The position numbers and the translations under genes are program-made. A stretch of DNA of 64,000 bases from Variovorax sp. PAMC28562 (GTDB lineage: Bacteria > Pseudomonadota > Gammaproteobacteria > Burkholderiales > Burkholderiaceae_C). The notes beneath the pieces were generated by a model. That model was not told the origin of the DNA, did not search any database, and worked only from the letters and a program-made list of their open reading frames with translations. This document shows, one piece after another, positions 25,848 to 33,876 of the stretch. The stretch is from NCBI RefSeq assembly GCF_014303735.1, contig NZ_CP060296.1:3679501-3743500 (forward strand). The letters are read 5' to 3'. The stretch's first letter is position 1, and each line of letters opens with the position of its first letter.

Positions 25848-27008
25848 CTACTTGGGTGCGACCCAGGGCACGATCTTGCCTTCAGCAGACCAAGCCACCA
25901 CCAACGTGCCAGCCGTCTCTGCCTGGCCGTTGTTCATGGCCTCCCCGCCATAGACCTGATGGTCGATCTTCGTCACCTTCGACAGTGCCTGGCCCAGCGC
26001 CTCGCGGGTCGGTTTGCCGGACAGCGACTTCAACCCCTGTGCGATGAACCAAACCACCTGGTAGCCCTGGGCCGAATAGATGTCGGGCGCCGCGTTGAAC
26101 TTCTTCTGGTAAGCCGCGACGAAAGCCTTGGCTTCTGGCGTTTCCACGATCGAGTCGGAGAAGCTGACCGGGAACGGTACGCCGACGACCGAGTCGCCCA
26201 TCTTCTTGAAGATGGAAGCAGGCGACAGCACATCGTTGCCGACGATGGTCTTGGCGTAGCCGCGATCCTTCAGCGCGGTGATGGCACCGGCGGCAGCACC
26301 CTGCGTCGCATAGACCAGGATGATGTCGGCCTTCAGACCCATGGCCTGCGTAGCGGCCGCGGTGAAGTCCGTGTCCTTCGTCAGCACGCTGACCACCCCG
26401 GCGGTGGTCACGCCCTTGGCCTCGAGCGCTTCGCGGGTCGCGTTCATGCGACCCTTGAAAGCGTCGTTGTCGGCCGCGAGGATGTAGGCGGCGGTCTTCG
26501 GCTTGACCGCATCGACGATCGTGAGCGCGGTGGCTTTATCTTTGGGGCCGGGCAGGATCGTCATGCTGTAGACATAGGGCAGCTGCGGCAGGCCAGCCGC
26601 CGTCGCGCCGAAGATCACGAGCGGTGTCTTCGCCTCCGTCACGATCGGCTTCAGGGAGCCGGCAACGGGAGACAGAATGCAGCAGCTGATCGCCAGCAGC
26701 GACGGGTCGGCCACGAACTGATTGGTCGCCTGGATGGCACGGGCGGCATCGCTGCCGCTCTCCTTCGGGTCCAGCACGATCGAGGCGCCGCCAAGGTACT
26801 TCTGCGTCTTGACCTCCTCCGCTGCCAGCTGCGCGCCGTTCCAGTAGGACTGGCCGGCCGAGGCGATGGCGCCGGTGTTCTCGGTGACGAATCCGACCTT
26901 GTAGTCGCCCGGCGCGAGGCCCTGAGCGGACACCGGTCCGACATGGACGAACAATGCAGCCAGCGCTGCACCTGCCAACGAAACATTCTTCAAGTTCCAG
27001 CTTTTCAT
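25848..27008 (-). CDS. Periplasmic binding protein of the Liv-type ABC importer
   Basis: This 386-residue protein has a signal peptide (KNVSLAGAALAALFVHVGPVSAQ) and a Peripla_BP_6 (LivK-like) fold with YKVGFVTENTGAIASAGQSYWNG, a pattern shared by aromatic-acid and amide binding members. ATG 27008 has GGAGA about eight bases upstream. It is the fifth gene of the operon counted from the 5' end, directly after the hydratase subunits, so its ligand is probably a substrate or precursor of those enzymes. Confidence 0.9.
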   Translation of the reverse strand: MKSWNLKNVSLAGAALAALFVHVGPVSAQGLAPGDYKVGFVTENTGAIASAGQSYWNGAQLAAEEVKTQKYLGGASIVLDPKESGSDAARAIQATNQFVADPSLLAISCCILSPVAGSLKPIVTEAKTPLVIFGATAAGLPQLPYVYSMTILPGPKDKATALTIVDAVKPKTAAYILAADNDAFKGRMNATREALEAKGVTTAGVVSVLTKDTDFTAAATQAMGLKADIILVYATQGAAAGAITALKDRGYAKTIVGNDVLSPASIFKKMGDSVVGVPFPVSFSDSIVETPEAKAFVAAYQKKFNAAPDIYSAQGYQVVWFIAQGLKSLSGKPTREALGQALSKVTKIDHQVYGGEAMNNGQAETAGTLVVAWSAEGKIVPWVAPK

Positions 27009-27045
27009 CTCTTGTCTCCTCAGGGTGGTTGTCTTGGTCGGCTGT

Positions 27046-27588
27046 TCAAGGTTGCGCATGTTGAACAGTCCGCGTCTTGTCGGCGAGAAATCTTTTCTTC
27101 AGATAGGTCTCTAGTCCGCCCGCTTCCAGCATGTCGAGGTCGGCGCGCGGCAGCGGCTCGAAAGCGATCTCGGTACCCTGCGTCAGGTTGCGCACGCAGT
27201 GGCCCGCCCAGTCGACTTCCAGTTCGTCCCAGCGTTCGGCGAACTGGAGGATGCCGGGGCACGGCACCTGCGGAAAGCCCATGCTGATTTCACCGCGCCA
27301 GTAGCCCGGAGAAAACGACTCGGCAATGACGCCCGCGATGCCCATGTGACGCATGGCTTTCATCGGCGGATAGTGAGGATGGCCGTAGCCGAAGTTGTGG
27401 TTGCCAAGCAGCAGATCGCCGGGCTTCACCAGACTGGCGAAGACGGGGTCGTATTCCTGCATCGCGGCCTTGCTCAGCTCGTCGATGTTAGTGGTCTTGA
27501 TGTTCTTGACGCCGACGATTTGGTCGACGTCGAAGTCGATCTCGTCGAACTTGAAGGCCACGCGGCCGCGCAGGTTGATGAGTGCCAT
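27046..27588 (-). CDS. Aconitase-superfamily hydratase, small (swivel) subunit, LeuD-like
   Basis: The 180-residue protein begins LRGRVAFKFDEIDFDVDQIV, the swivel-domain start that in LeuD reads G-x-x-W-x-F-G-D-x-I-D-T-D-x-I. It retains GDLLLGNHNFGYGHPHYPPMKAM, in place of the usual GNNFGCGSSREHA substrate loop. The Ser-Ser-Arg of that loop is changed, so substrate choice probably differs from isopropylmalate. It pairs with the large subunit 17 bp upstream. Confidence 0.85.
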   Translation of the reverse strand: MALINLRGRVAFKFDEIDFDVDQIVGVKNIKTTNIDELSKAAMQEYDPVFASLVKPGDLLLGNHNFGYGHPHYPPMKAMRHMGIAGVIAESFSPGYWRGEISMGFPQVPCPGILQFAERWDELEVDWAGHCVRNLTQGTEIAFEPLPRADLDMLEAGGLETYLKKRFLADKTRTVQHAQP

Positions 27589-27605
27589 GCTCTTCTCCTT
27601 GGCCG

Positions 27606-28874
27606 TTAACCGTTACCGGCGAGGTACGGACGCGGGTCGGCGATCTTGCCTTCGACCGCAGAGGCCGCGAGCACCGCGGCGTTGCACAGGTAGATCTCCG
27701 AATCCGGGCTGCCCATGCGACCGCGCACATTGAGCGTGCCGGTGGATACGGCGCGCTGGCCCGGTGCCATCGTCGCGATGCGGCCGAAGCAGTAGTCGCA
27801 CGACGGCGACGACACGAAGGCGCCGGCCTCGACGAACACCGACAGCAGACCTTCCCGCGATGCGGCAGCCATGATTTCCTGGCTGGTCGGCACCACGTGC
27901 AAGGCAAAGCCCGGCGCGACCTGTCGGCCCGCCAGCACCTGGGCAGCAGCGCGCAGGTCTTCGATGCGACCGGAGGCGCAGGAGCCCAGATAGCCTGTAT
28001 GAACCGGGAGGTTCAGGTAGTCGCTCAGGTCGCGTGTATTGGCCGGACTCGGCGGGATCACGATGATGGGCTCGAGCGTCGACAGGTCGATCTCGTGTCG
28101 CGCGGCGTAGTGCGCGTCCTCGTCGCTGTAGACGGGTTCGAGCTCGATGCGGGCGCGCGGCATGGCGTATTCGAGGCGCTTGGCATCGGGATTCACGATG
28201 GCCGTCACGGCGCCGGTGAACATCGCCAGACCGGTGATGGTTTGCAGGGCGTCGTTCGACATGTCGGCCACCGCCGGCCCACCGATCTCCAGCACCTGGA
28301 AGCGACATGAAGCCGCACCCAGCACACGCACCAGGTGATGGAACACATCGCGCGCCATCACGCCGGGCTGCAACTTGCCGACCAGATCGACGCGTGTCGT
28401 GTGCGGCACGCGGATCGAGACCCGCTCCAGTGCAAAGGCCTCGAGCACGTTGCGCCTGAGACCCATGGCCAGCGTGCCGAAGGTGCCCAGCTGGCTCACA
28501 TGGCCGTCGAAGTGAACCACGAACGCGCCTGGCGTGGCGTAGCCCACTTCGGACGACACCTGGTGCCCGATGCCCTTGCGTTCATACAGCTTCACGTCGT
28601 TGATGGTGGTCCATTCACGCGTGCCCTTGTGCAGCTCTTCTTCAGCCGGCGAGATGGCTGGGACCATATGGTCGATGAAGATGCCGAAGCGTTCCGGCTC
28701 GGGCATCTTGGTGATGCCGAAGTCGTCTTTCAACTGCTTGAAGATCACGTCGGTGTAGCCCGGGAAGTCGTAAGCCAGCACGAAGTCGGGCTTGGCCATG
28801 ACCTCGTCGCCGGCCTTGACGGACGCCAGGCCCGACACGCGCGCGAGGATCTTTTCGGTGATGGTGAAACTCAT
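27606..28874 (-). CDS. Aconitase-superfamily hydratase, large [4Fe-4S] subunit, LeuC-like
   Basis: This 422-residue protein is the LeuC-type subunit. Cys299 (LGSCASGR), Cys359 and Cys362 (SCDYCFG) are the three expected ligands of the catalytic [4Fe-4S] cluster. FIDHMVPA, FGTLAMG and the closing STGTLNVRGRMGSPDSEIYL are family landmarks. Members reversibly hydrate a C=C bond in a di- or tricarboxylate. It is not in a leucine operon: neighbours are an ABC importer, FAD oxidase and MBL hydrolase. DmdAB (dimethylmaleate hydratase), citraconate or isopropylmalate-type hydratases are candidate analogues. Confidence 0.87.
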   Translation of the reverse strand: MSFTITEKILARVSGLASVKAGDEVMAKPDFVLAYDFPGYTDVIFKQLKDDFGITKMPEPERFGIFIDHMVPAISPAEEELHKGTREWTTINDVKLYERKGIGHQVSSEVGYATPGAFVVHFDGHVSQLGTFGTLAMGLRRNVLEAFALERVSIRVPHTTRVDLVGKLQPGVMARDVFHHLVRVLGAASCRFQVLEIGGPAVADMSNDALQTITGLAMFTGAVTAIVNPDAKRLEYAMPRARIELEPVYSDEDAHYAARHEIDLSTLEPIIVIPPSPANTRDLSDYLNLPVHTGYLGSCASGRIEDLRAAAQVLAGRQVAPGFALHVVPTSQEIMAAASREGLLSVFVEAGAFVSSPSCDYCFGRIATMAPGQRAVSTGTLNVRGRMGSPDSEIYLCNAAVLAASAVEGKIADPRPYLAGNG

Positions 28875-28924
28875 GGATTTGTCTCCAGTTCGAGAGTGTT
28901 TTTCAGTGCTCGGCGTGCGTGGAC

Positions 28925-30502
28925 TCAGGCCGCGTTGCGCAATCCGAGCGAGCCGGGATTCATGAGGCCCTTGGGGTCGAGTGCCCTCTTGATAGCCGTG
29001 AGCATGTTCCAGGTCGCTGGCTGCATCACTTGTTGCAGCGGATAGTCACGGCCGATTTGCCAGTTGACACCGCCCAGTTCCAGGTAGACCTGCTGCACGC
29101 CCTTGCGCAAGGCGATCACTGCCTCACGCGCAGGCAGATTGGCGGGACGGTCGAGCCATGGCCCGACCACGTCGTCACCGAGACTCTGGCGGTGCAGCGG
29201 CGTGATCTCGTCCTGCCAGTAGAAGGCCGGTTCGAGGAAAAATTCGTTGCCGACGGTCATGGTGAGGTGCGACAGGATGATGCCGTGCTGCTTCATCATT
29301 GGGGCCTGACTCTCGAAGTACGCCGCACTCGCCTCGACCACGCGCGCGGTCTCGCTCATCGGGAACACCGCATGGATCGGGACCCAACGCTGACCATCCG
29401 CGCCGAGCATGCCGCGCACCGGGTTGAAAGGACGCGAGCGCATCACCCGCGCTGCGGCGTTCTCGATCTCGATGCCATGCTTCTGGCCGATGGCGCGCAG
29501 CGCTGCCAGGTTGGCGGTCAGCGCATCGGCCGTCTTGCCCTCGACAACGAGGTGCAGCGAACACGCATGGTCGGCCAGGTAGTTCGCGCCGGTCGTCGCC
29601 ACGTTCACTGCATCCTTGATGCCCTGGAACAAACCTTTCGACGAACGCGCAACACTGCTCAGGATCTTCACGCCGTCTGACAACTTGTTGACGCTCGCCG
29701 AGTTCAACGCCTTGGCGCGGTCGATGCCGAAACCTTCGGAGATCGCCTGTACGGCGCTCATCTCGGCCTGGGCCAATGCCATCGACTTCATGTCTTCGAA
29801 GCCGAAACCCAGGTAGTCCAGATGCTGGGGCGCCGCGTCGAGCTTGAGCGTGGCACCGAGCTTCAGACCGAAGGCGCCGGTGTCTCCGAGAAACAGGCCC
29901 GTCATGTCCGGCCCTGCATAGCGGGTGAAGGGCTTCGTGCCCGCACGTCCGCCCGACCCGGTGGTCACGACCTCGCCGCTGGCGAGCAGCACGGTCACGC
30001 CCAGCACGCTGGCGGCGACAGTCCCGTGCAGGGTCGATCCGAAGAAGGCGCTGTTCTGAGACAACGCGCCGCCGACCGTGGCGTTGATGCCAGACAACGG
30101 ACCCCAGTAGCCGGTGTTCATGCCGGTGGCCCTCAGCGCTTCGTGCACCTGCGCCCAGGTGCAACCGGCCTCGACCGTGATGTACCGGTCGGGCACGTTG
30201 ATCTCCAGCACCTTGTTCAGCTTGCGCGTGTCGATGACGATGGTTTGCGTGCTCTCCGGCAGGTAGCCCTTGGTATAGGACATGCCGCCGCCTCGCGGCA
30301 CGATGGCGATCTCGTGCGCCGCTGCAGTCTTGACCGCAACCACGGCCTGCGCCTGCGTTTGCGGCAACACGATGCACATCGGCACGATGCCCGGCTGCCA
30401 GAAGATGTCGTTGGCGTAGTACTCGCACGTCACGCTGTCCGACAGCACCTGGGCGGAGCCCACGGCGTCGCACAACGCTGAGAGAAAGGATTCGTTTGGC
30501 AT
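28925..30502 (-). CDS. FAD-linked oxidoreductase, VAO/GlcD-type
   Basis: The 525-residue enzyme has an N-terminal PCMH FAD-binding domain (about residues 35-230) with PRGGGMSYTKGYLPES, VEAGCTWAQVHEAL and GGRAGTKPF, and ends with DPKGLMNPGSLGLRN, the C-terminal signature of the VAO/4-cresol dehydrogenase/D-lactate dehydrogenase class. Such enzymes oxidise hydroxy acids, alcohols or 4-alkylphenols. No histidine is obvious at the usual covalent FAD position, so attachment is uncertain. ATG 30502 is the family-like start. It lies between the MBL hydrolase and the hydratase genes. Confidence 0.85.
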   Translation of the reverse strand: MPNESFLSALCDAVGSAQVLSDSVTCEYYANDIFWQPGIVPMCIVLPQTQAQAVVAVKTAAAHEIAIVPRGGGMSYTKGYLPESTQTIVIDTRKLNKVLEINVPDRYITVEAGCTWAQVHEALRATGMNTGYWGPLSGINATVGGALSQNSAFFGSTLHGTVAASVLGVTVLLASGEVVTTGSGGRAGTKPFTRYAGPDMTGLFLGDTGAFGLKLGATLKLDAAPQHLDYLGFGFEDMKSMALAQAEMSAVQAISEGFGIDRAKALNSASVNKLSDGVKILSSVARSSKGLFQGIKDAVNVATTGANYLADHACSLHLVVEGKTADALTANLAALRAIGQKHGIEIENAAARVMRSRPFNPVRGMLGADGQRWVPIHAVFPMSETARVVEASAAYFESQAPMMKQHGIILSHLTMTVGNEFFLEPAFYWQDEITPLHRQSLGDDVVGPWLDRPANLPAREAVIALRKGVQQVYLELGGVNWQIGRDYPLQQVMQPATWNMLTAIKRALDPKGLMNPGSLGLRNAA

Positions 30503-30548
30503 TGGGAATGAATCTTTGTGGTGACCGTGCGATGTGAGAAGACCGGAC

Positions 30549-31454
30549 TCAGCCGGCCACCACGAGGTCGTCGGCAGGCCGGAAGTCGTAGCCGGCCGCA
30601 TGGCGCTTCACGTAACCGCCGTGCGGCGCGCCGAAGTGGGCAGGAAGCAGCAATGCGTTGCGGTCGTGGCAGTAGTCGAGGATGGAGCGGCGCGTGGCGC
30701 GAGCCTCGCTCGCCATCTCGCAAAAACGGCTGTTCCAGTCGGGGCGAAACACCTGCATCGGCTGGTGCAGCGAGTCGCCGGGAAAGATCGCCGCGGCGTT
30801 GCCGGATTCGAGCTTCAGCATGCCGTGACCGGCGGTATGGCCGATCGCGTCATGGAAAAACAGGCCTTCGATGATCCTTGAACCGTCGTCGATGAACTCG
30901 GCTTGCCCGGCCTCAATGACCGGCATCACGCTGTCTTCTATGACCGCGATGTTCTCCGGCATCGTGAGATGGCCGCCGGTCGGCGAATGCCAATGCTCGA
31001 ATTCGCGGCGCGAGAAGATGTACTTTGCGTTGGGAAACGTCGGCACCCATTTGCCGTCCACCCATCTCGTATTCCAGCCGACGTGATCGATGTGCAGGTG
31101 CGTGCAGATCACGAGCGTCACGTCCTCGGGACGCACGCCGGATTCGGTGAGCCGGTCGAGGTACGGCAGATGCAGTTGATGGAAGCGCTCGAACAACGGA
31201 AGCGCACGTGTCTTGTCGTTGCCGCAGCCGGTGTCGATCAGGATGGTGTGCTTGTCGTCGCGGATCATCCACGAGTGCATGCTCGACATGACCTTCTGGC
31301 TGGGCTCGTCCCAAAACCGCGTCGCCGACAGCACCTTGTGCTCTTCGAAGATGTCGGGCGTGTAGTCAGGAAAGAGAAACTCAGGCTTGAAACCGGGCGT
31401 CAGCATTTCTTCAATGCGCGTCACGTGATACGAGCCGATCCGGAATGTCTTCAT
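30549..31454 (-). CDS. Metallo-beta-lactamase-fold hydrolase (lactonase-like)
   Basis: The 301-residue protein has the metal-binding motif THLHIDHVGW (H-x-H-x-D-H), the downstream histidine in DAIGHTAGHG, and the aspartate in FPGDSLHQP, so a dinuclear metal site is likely. It resembles the AHL-lactonase-like branch of the superfamily and could open a lactone or cleave an ester. It is the first gene of the nine-gene minus operon; the CCACAATGTGG operator at 31533-31543 lies about 80 bp before its start. Confidence 0.85.
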   Translation of the reverse strand: MKTFRIGSYHVTRIEEMLTPGFKPEFLFPDYTPDIFEEHKVLSATRFWDEPSQKVMSSMHSWMIRDDKHTILIDTGCGNDKTRALPLFERFHQLHLPYLDRLTESGVRPEDVTLVICTHLHIDHVGWNTRWVDGKWVPTFPNAKYIFSRREFEHWHSPTGGHLTMPENIAVIEDSVMPVIEAGQAEFIDDGSRIIEGLFFHDAIGHTAGHGMLKLESGNAAAIFPGDSLHQPMQVFRPDWNSRFCEMASEARATRRSILDYCHDRNALLLPAHFGAPHGGYVKRHAAGYDFRPADDLVVAG

Positions 31455-31532
31455 CTGTTTCGCCGTGGTCTCTTTGTGCGTCGATGTTAGGCAGGCCGTA
31501 TCGGTCGCCTTACAGGGTAAACGTCCATGCCA

Positions 31533-31543
31533 CCACAATGTGG
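31533..31543. promoter_or_regulatory. Operator CCACAATGTGG before the minus-strand catabolic operon
   Basis: Perfect 11-bp palindrome (CCACA-A-TGTGG), 79-89 bp upstream of the MBL hydrolase start. Identical copies lie at 31872-31882 and 33725-33735. Confidence 0.75.
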
Positions 31544-31610
31544 CGAAAGAATTCCAGGTGTCAGGCCTATAGTTTGGAGTGAATGGGTCGAGCCGAGGGT
31601 TCGATCACTT

Positions 31611-31625
31611 CTCCACAATGTAGAG
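31611..31625. promoter_or_regulatory. Imperfect copy of the operator, CTCCACAATGTAGAG
   Basis: It differs from a full CTCCACAATGTGGAG palindrome by one base and lies 68 bp beyond the perfect site at 31533. It could be a second, weaker binding site for the IclR protein. It ends two bases before the stop of a small minus-strand frame. Confidence 0.55.
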
Positions 31626-31627
31626 CC

Positions 31628-31771
31628 TCAATCGGCACTGAGAAATGCCTCGAGCAGCGTCGTGGCTTCGATGCCAAGAAGCGCTGCGGCCTCCTCCATC
31701 ACAGCAGCAATGTGCGCGGCGCTTCGTGGATCGATGCGTGCCGAGCCGCCGATGCCCGGCAACTCGATCAC
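31628..31771 (-). CDS. Possible 47-residue small protein or gene fragment
   Basis: The frame, from GTG 31771, reads VIELPGIGGSARIDPRSAAH and continues IAAVMEEAAALLGIEATTLL before ending EAFLSAD. It has an amphipathic helix, protein-like composition and codon use like its neighbours, unlike random intergenic sequence here. The frame stays open further upstream with no better start. It could be a short leader peptide of the operon or the tail of a deleted gene. No family is recognised. Confidence 0.35.
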   Translation of the reverse strand: MIELPGIGGSARIDPRSAAHIAAVMEEAAALLGIEATTLLEAFLSAD

Positions 31772-31871
31772 CGTGATCGCCCAGCAGGCGGTTCGACTTG
31801 CTGAGCGTCTTCATAGACTCGATGCCAGGAGTCACCGGCACTCGACGTACTCAGGGTTATTGGTTAGTCAA

Positions 31872-31882
31872 CCACAATGTGG
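31872..31882. promoter_or_regulatory. Operator CCACAATGTGG before the IclR gene
   Basis: Perfect copy centred about 25 bp upstream of the IclR start at 31902, a position that would block transcription or initiation and so suggests autoregulation. Confidence 0.75.
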
Positions 31883-31901
31883 ACTCCATATGATGTGAGC
31901 G

Positions 31902-32759
31902 ATGGTCGCAAAAACACGAACAGCAACTGATCAGGCAAAAATCCCTCCACAAGGTGGAGAGTCCAGATCCGGTACGCAGAGCATCGAACGGGTAGTCGAC
32001 GTGCTTCGCGTGATCGCCTCGCGTGGCCGTCGCGGCATGCGTGTCGGCGAAGTCGTCGCCACTTCTGGACTGGCGGAAGCAACCTGCTTTCGGATGCTTC
32101 GGAGACTGGAGTTGGAAGGGATGCTCGATCGCGACCCGCACAGCAAAAAGTACTTTCTCGGGCCGCTGCTGCATGAGTTGGGCTTGCTTGCGCGCCCCCG
32201 CTACAGGCTCGCTGAACTGTGCGATGCAACATTGCAGCGCCTGGCTGAATTCACGCAAGACACGGTCTATCTGAGCGAGCGCAGCGGACTGGAAGCTGTT
32301 TGCGCCAACCGTGCACTCGGCGACTTCCCAATCAAGTCGCTGTCGCTGGACATCGGGGTGAGAAGACCGTTGGGCGTCGGTGCCGGCGGACTGGCGATCC
32401 TCTGTGCATTGCCCGCGTCCGAAGCCCACGCACTGGTCGAGGCGAACGCCCATCGCTATGAAAAGTTCGCGTCGTTTACAGCCGATTTTCTGTATGGCGC
32501 CATCGCCGAAGGCAGAAAGCGCGGCTACTCCTTTCTGGAGGGCGCCGTCACGCCCGGCACTGCATCGATCGGCGTGGCATTTCCGCCCGACAACCCGGTT
32601 GCGGCCATCAGCGTGGCAGCGATCGCTGGGCGCCTGCTGCCGGAACGCCGGCAGGAGATTGCGCGGCAGATGCACCGGGAGGTCGAGAAGCTTGTGGTTG
32701 CCTTGGCGGCTGCCAAGGTATCCGGCGACATGGCAGCAACGGACGCTACGCAGAAGTGA
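31902..32759 (+). CDS. IclR-family transcriptional regulator of the hydratase/lyase regulon
   Basis: The 285-residue protein has an N-terminal IclR winged helix (TQSIERVVDVLRVIASRGRRGMRVGEVVATSGLAEATCFRMLRRLELEGML) and the C-terminal effector domain (DTVYLSERSGLEAVC..., LGVGAGGLAILCALP). It is divergent from the nine-gene operon and convergent with the lyase gene. Palindromes of one type lie before itself, the operon and the lyase, so it most likely binds them, with a pathway acid as effector. A related palindrome falls within its own first codons. Confidence 0.9.
   Translation: MVAKTRTATDQAKIPPQGGESRSGTQSIERVVDVLRVIASRGRRGMRVGEVVATSGLAEATCFRMLRRLELEGMLDRDPHSKKYFLGPLLHELGLLARPRYRLAELCDATLQRLAEFTQDTVYLSERSGLEAVCANRALGDFPIKSLSLDIGVRRPLGVGAGGLAILCALPASEAHALVEANAHRYEKFASFTADFLYGAIAEGRKRGYSFLEGAVTPGTASIGVAFPPDNPVAAISVAAIAGRLLPERRQEIARQMHREVEKLVVALAAAKVSGDMAATDATQK
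31945..31959. promoter_or_regulatory. Operator-like palindrome CTCCAC-AAG-GTGGAG inside the 5' end of the IclR gene
   Basis: Perfect six-base arms sharing the CCACA/GTGG core of the neighbouring operators, at codons 15-19 of the IclR gene. It may be an auxiliary intragenic site. Confidence 0.45.
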
Positions 32760-32802
32760 CAGCGCTACCTTGCGCTTGACCTCGACTTTTTCGTAACCGT
32801 CT

Positions 32803-33678
32803 TCAGGTCATCATTTCGTAGTGCGTCTGCCGTTCCTCGATGGCCTTCCAGCCGATGACATCCTTGAATGCCGGCATGGACGTCTGACCGCAGGGAAGAC
32901 TGCCGATGTCTCCGCCCCGGCGACTCGCCATCACCCGCAGGTTTTCCTGCAGCGCATGGACCGTGCTCATCAACGTCACCAGCGGATAGGTCGCAAAGGC
33001 CGCGACGGACTCGACCTGTTCCCGCGTGAGGTCGGCCATCCACAAACCCTGCATCAGCTGCAACGACAGCCGACGCCCCGTCACCTCTTTCAGCTTGACC
33101 AGGTCCTCGTAGCGACTGAAGGTGCGCGAGATCGGCTGGATCAGATCGGCGCCCGCCTCCGCATACTGTGCGCATCGGTCGATGGCCTCGGACGGATCGA
33201 GCACGTCGGTGCGCGCAACGATCAAAAAGTCAGGGTCGGTTCGCGCGTCGACCGCTGCCTTGATCTTTGCGACGGCATCGCGCACCGGAATCACCGGCAT
33301 GGTCGATGCCGCTGCGGGACATCGCTTGGGACTGAACTGGTCTTCGAGTTGAATGGCGACCGCTCCCGTCTTCTCGAACTCGCGCACCGTGCGAGCCATG
33401 TTGATCACGTTGCCATAGCCGGTATCGGCATCGGCGAACACGGGCTTGTTCACCAGATTGACGATGCGATCCACGACAGCCACGTTCTCCGTGAGCGTGT
33501 AGATCTCCACGTCGGGCTGGCCCAACAGCGCCGCTGAGATTCCGAATCCGGTGGTGAAGATGCCGTCGAAATCCGACCGGTCGACGAGCAGTGCAGACAG
33601 TGCGTCTTGCGCTCCCGCCATCCAGAGAGTGGGTCCTGACTGGATGCGCTGACGCACCGCCTTGCGATGGTTTTTCAT
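32803..33678 (-). CDS. Isocitrate lyase/PEP mutase-superfamily lyase
   Basis: The 291-residue protein has the superfamily's metal-binding signature DADTGYGN and the loop IQLEDQFSPKRC, equivalent to the KKCGH loop of isocitrate and methylisocitrate lyases, here reading PKRCP. Known relatives include methylisocitrate lyase, 2,3-dimethylmalate lyase, oxaloacetate decarboxylase and CPEP mutase. Beside an aconitase-type hydratase it most likely cleaves the hydrated (substituted malate) product. ATG 33678 has AAGGAG with six-base spacing. An operator copy lies about 50 bp upstream. Confidence 0.87.
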   Translation of the reverse strand: MKNHRKAVRQRIQSGPTLWMAGAQDALSALLVDRSDFDGIFTTGFGISAALLGQPDVEIYTLTENVAVVDRIVNLVNKPVFADADTGYGNVINMARTVREFEKTGAVAIQLEDQFSPKRCPAAASTMPVIPVRDAVAKIKAAVDARTDPDFLIVARTDVLDPSEAIDRCAQYAEAGADLIQPISRTFSRYEDLVKLKEVTGRRLSLQLMQGLWMADLTREQVESVAAFATYPLVTLMSTVHALQENLRVMASRRGGDIGSLPCGQTSMPAFKDVIGWKAIEERQTHYEMMT

Positions 33679-33724
33679 GGAGGCTCCTTGCGAATTGAAT
33701 GGACATCGGCACGCCAACCAGTCC

Positions 33725-33735
33725 CCACAATGTGG
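33725..33735. promoter_or_regulatory. Operator CCACAATGTGG before the lyase gene
   Basis: Perfect third copy, 47-57 bp upstream of the lyase start at 33678 on the minus strand. It places the lyase in the same regulon as the operon 2 kb away. Confidence 0.75.
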
Positions 33736-33812
33736 CGACAACCGGAATGCCATCGAGGCATTAATTACATTGCCTGCAAGAACGCTGCTCTACAAGGTTT
33801 ACCCTCAACTCA

Positions 33813-33823
33813 CCACATCGTGG
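33813..33823. promoter_or_regulatory. Weak operator-like CCAC-ATC-GTGG
   Basis: Four-base arms only and a different centre. It lies between the lyase promoter and the end of the PRISE-like gene. It may be chance or an auxiliary site. Confidence 0.25.
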
Positions 33824-33876
33824 ACAAGATCTACAGACGGTTCCGTCGAAGAGCTACGGTGCTCATCGAGAACCCG

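Noticed and set aside
33813..33823. CCACATCGTGG as a fourth true operator
   Set aside because: Only four-base arms and a different centre; listed as a low-confidence site only.
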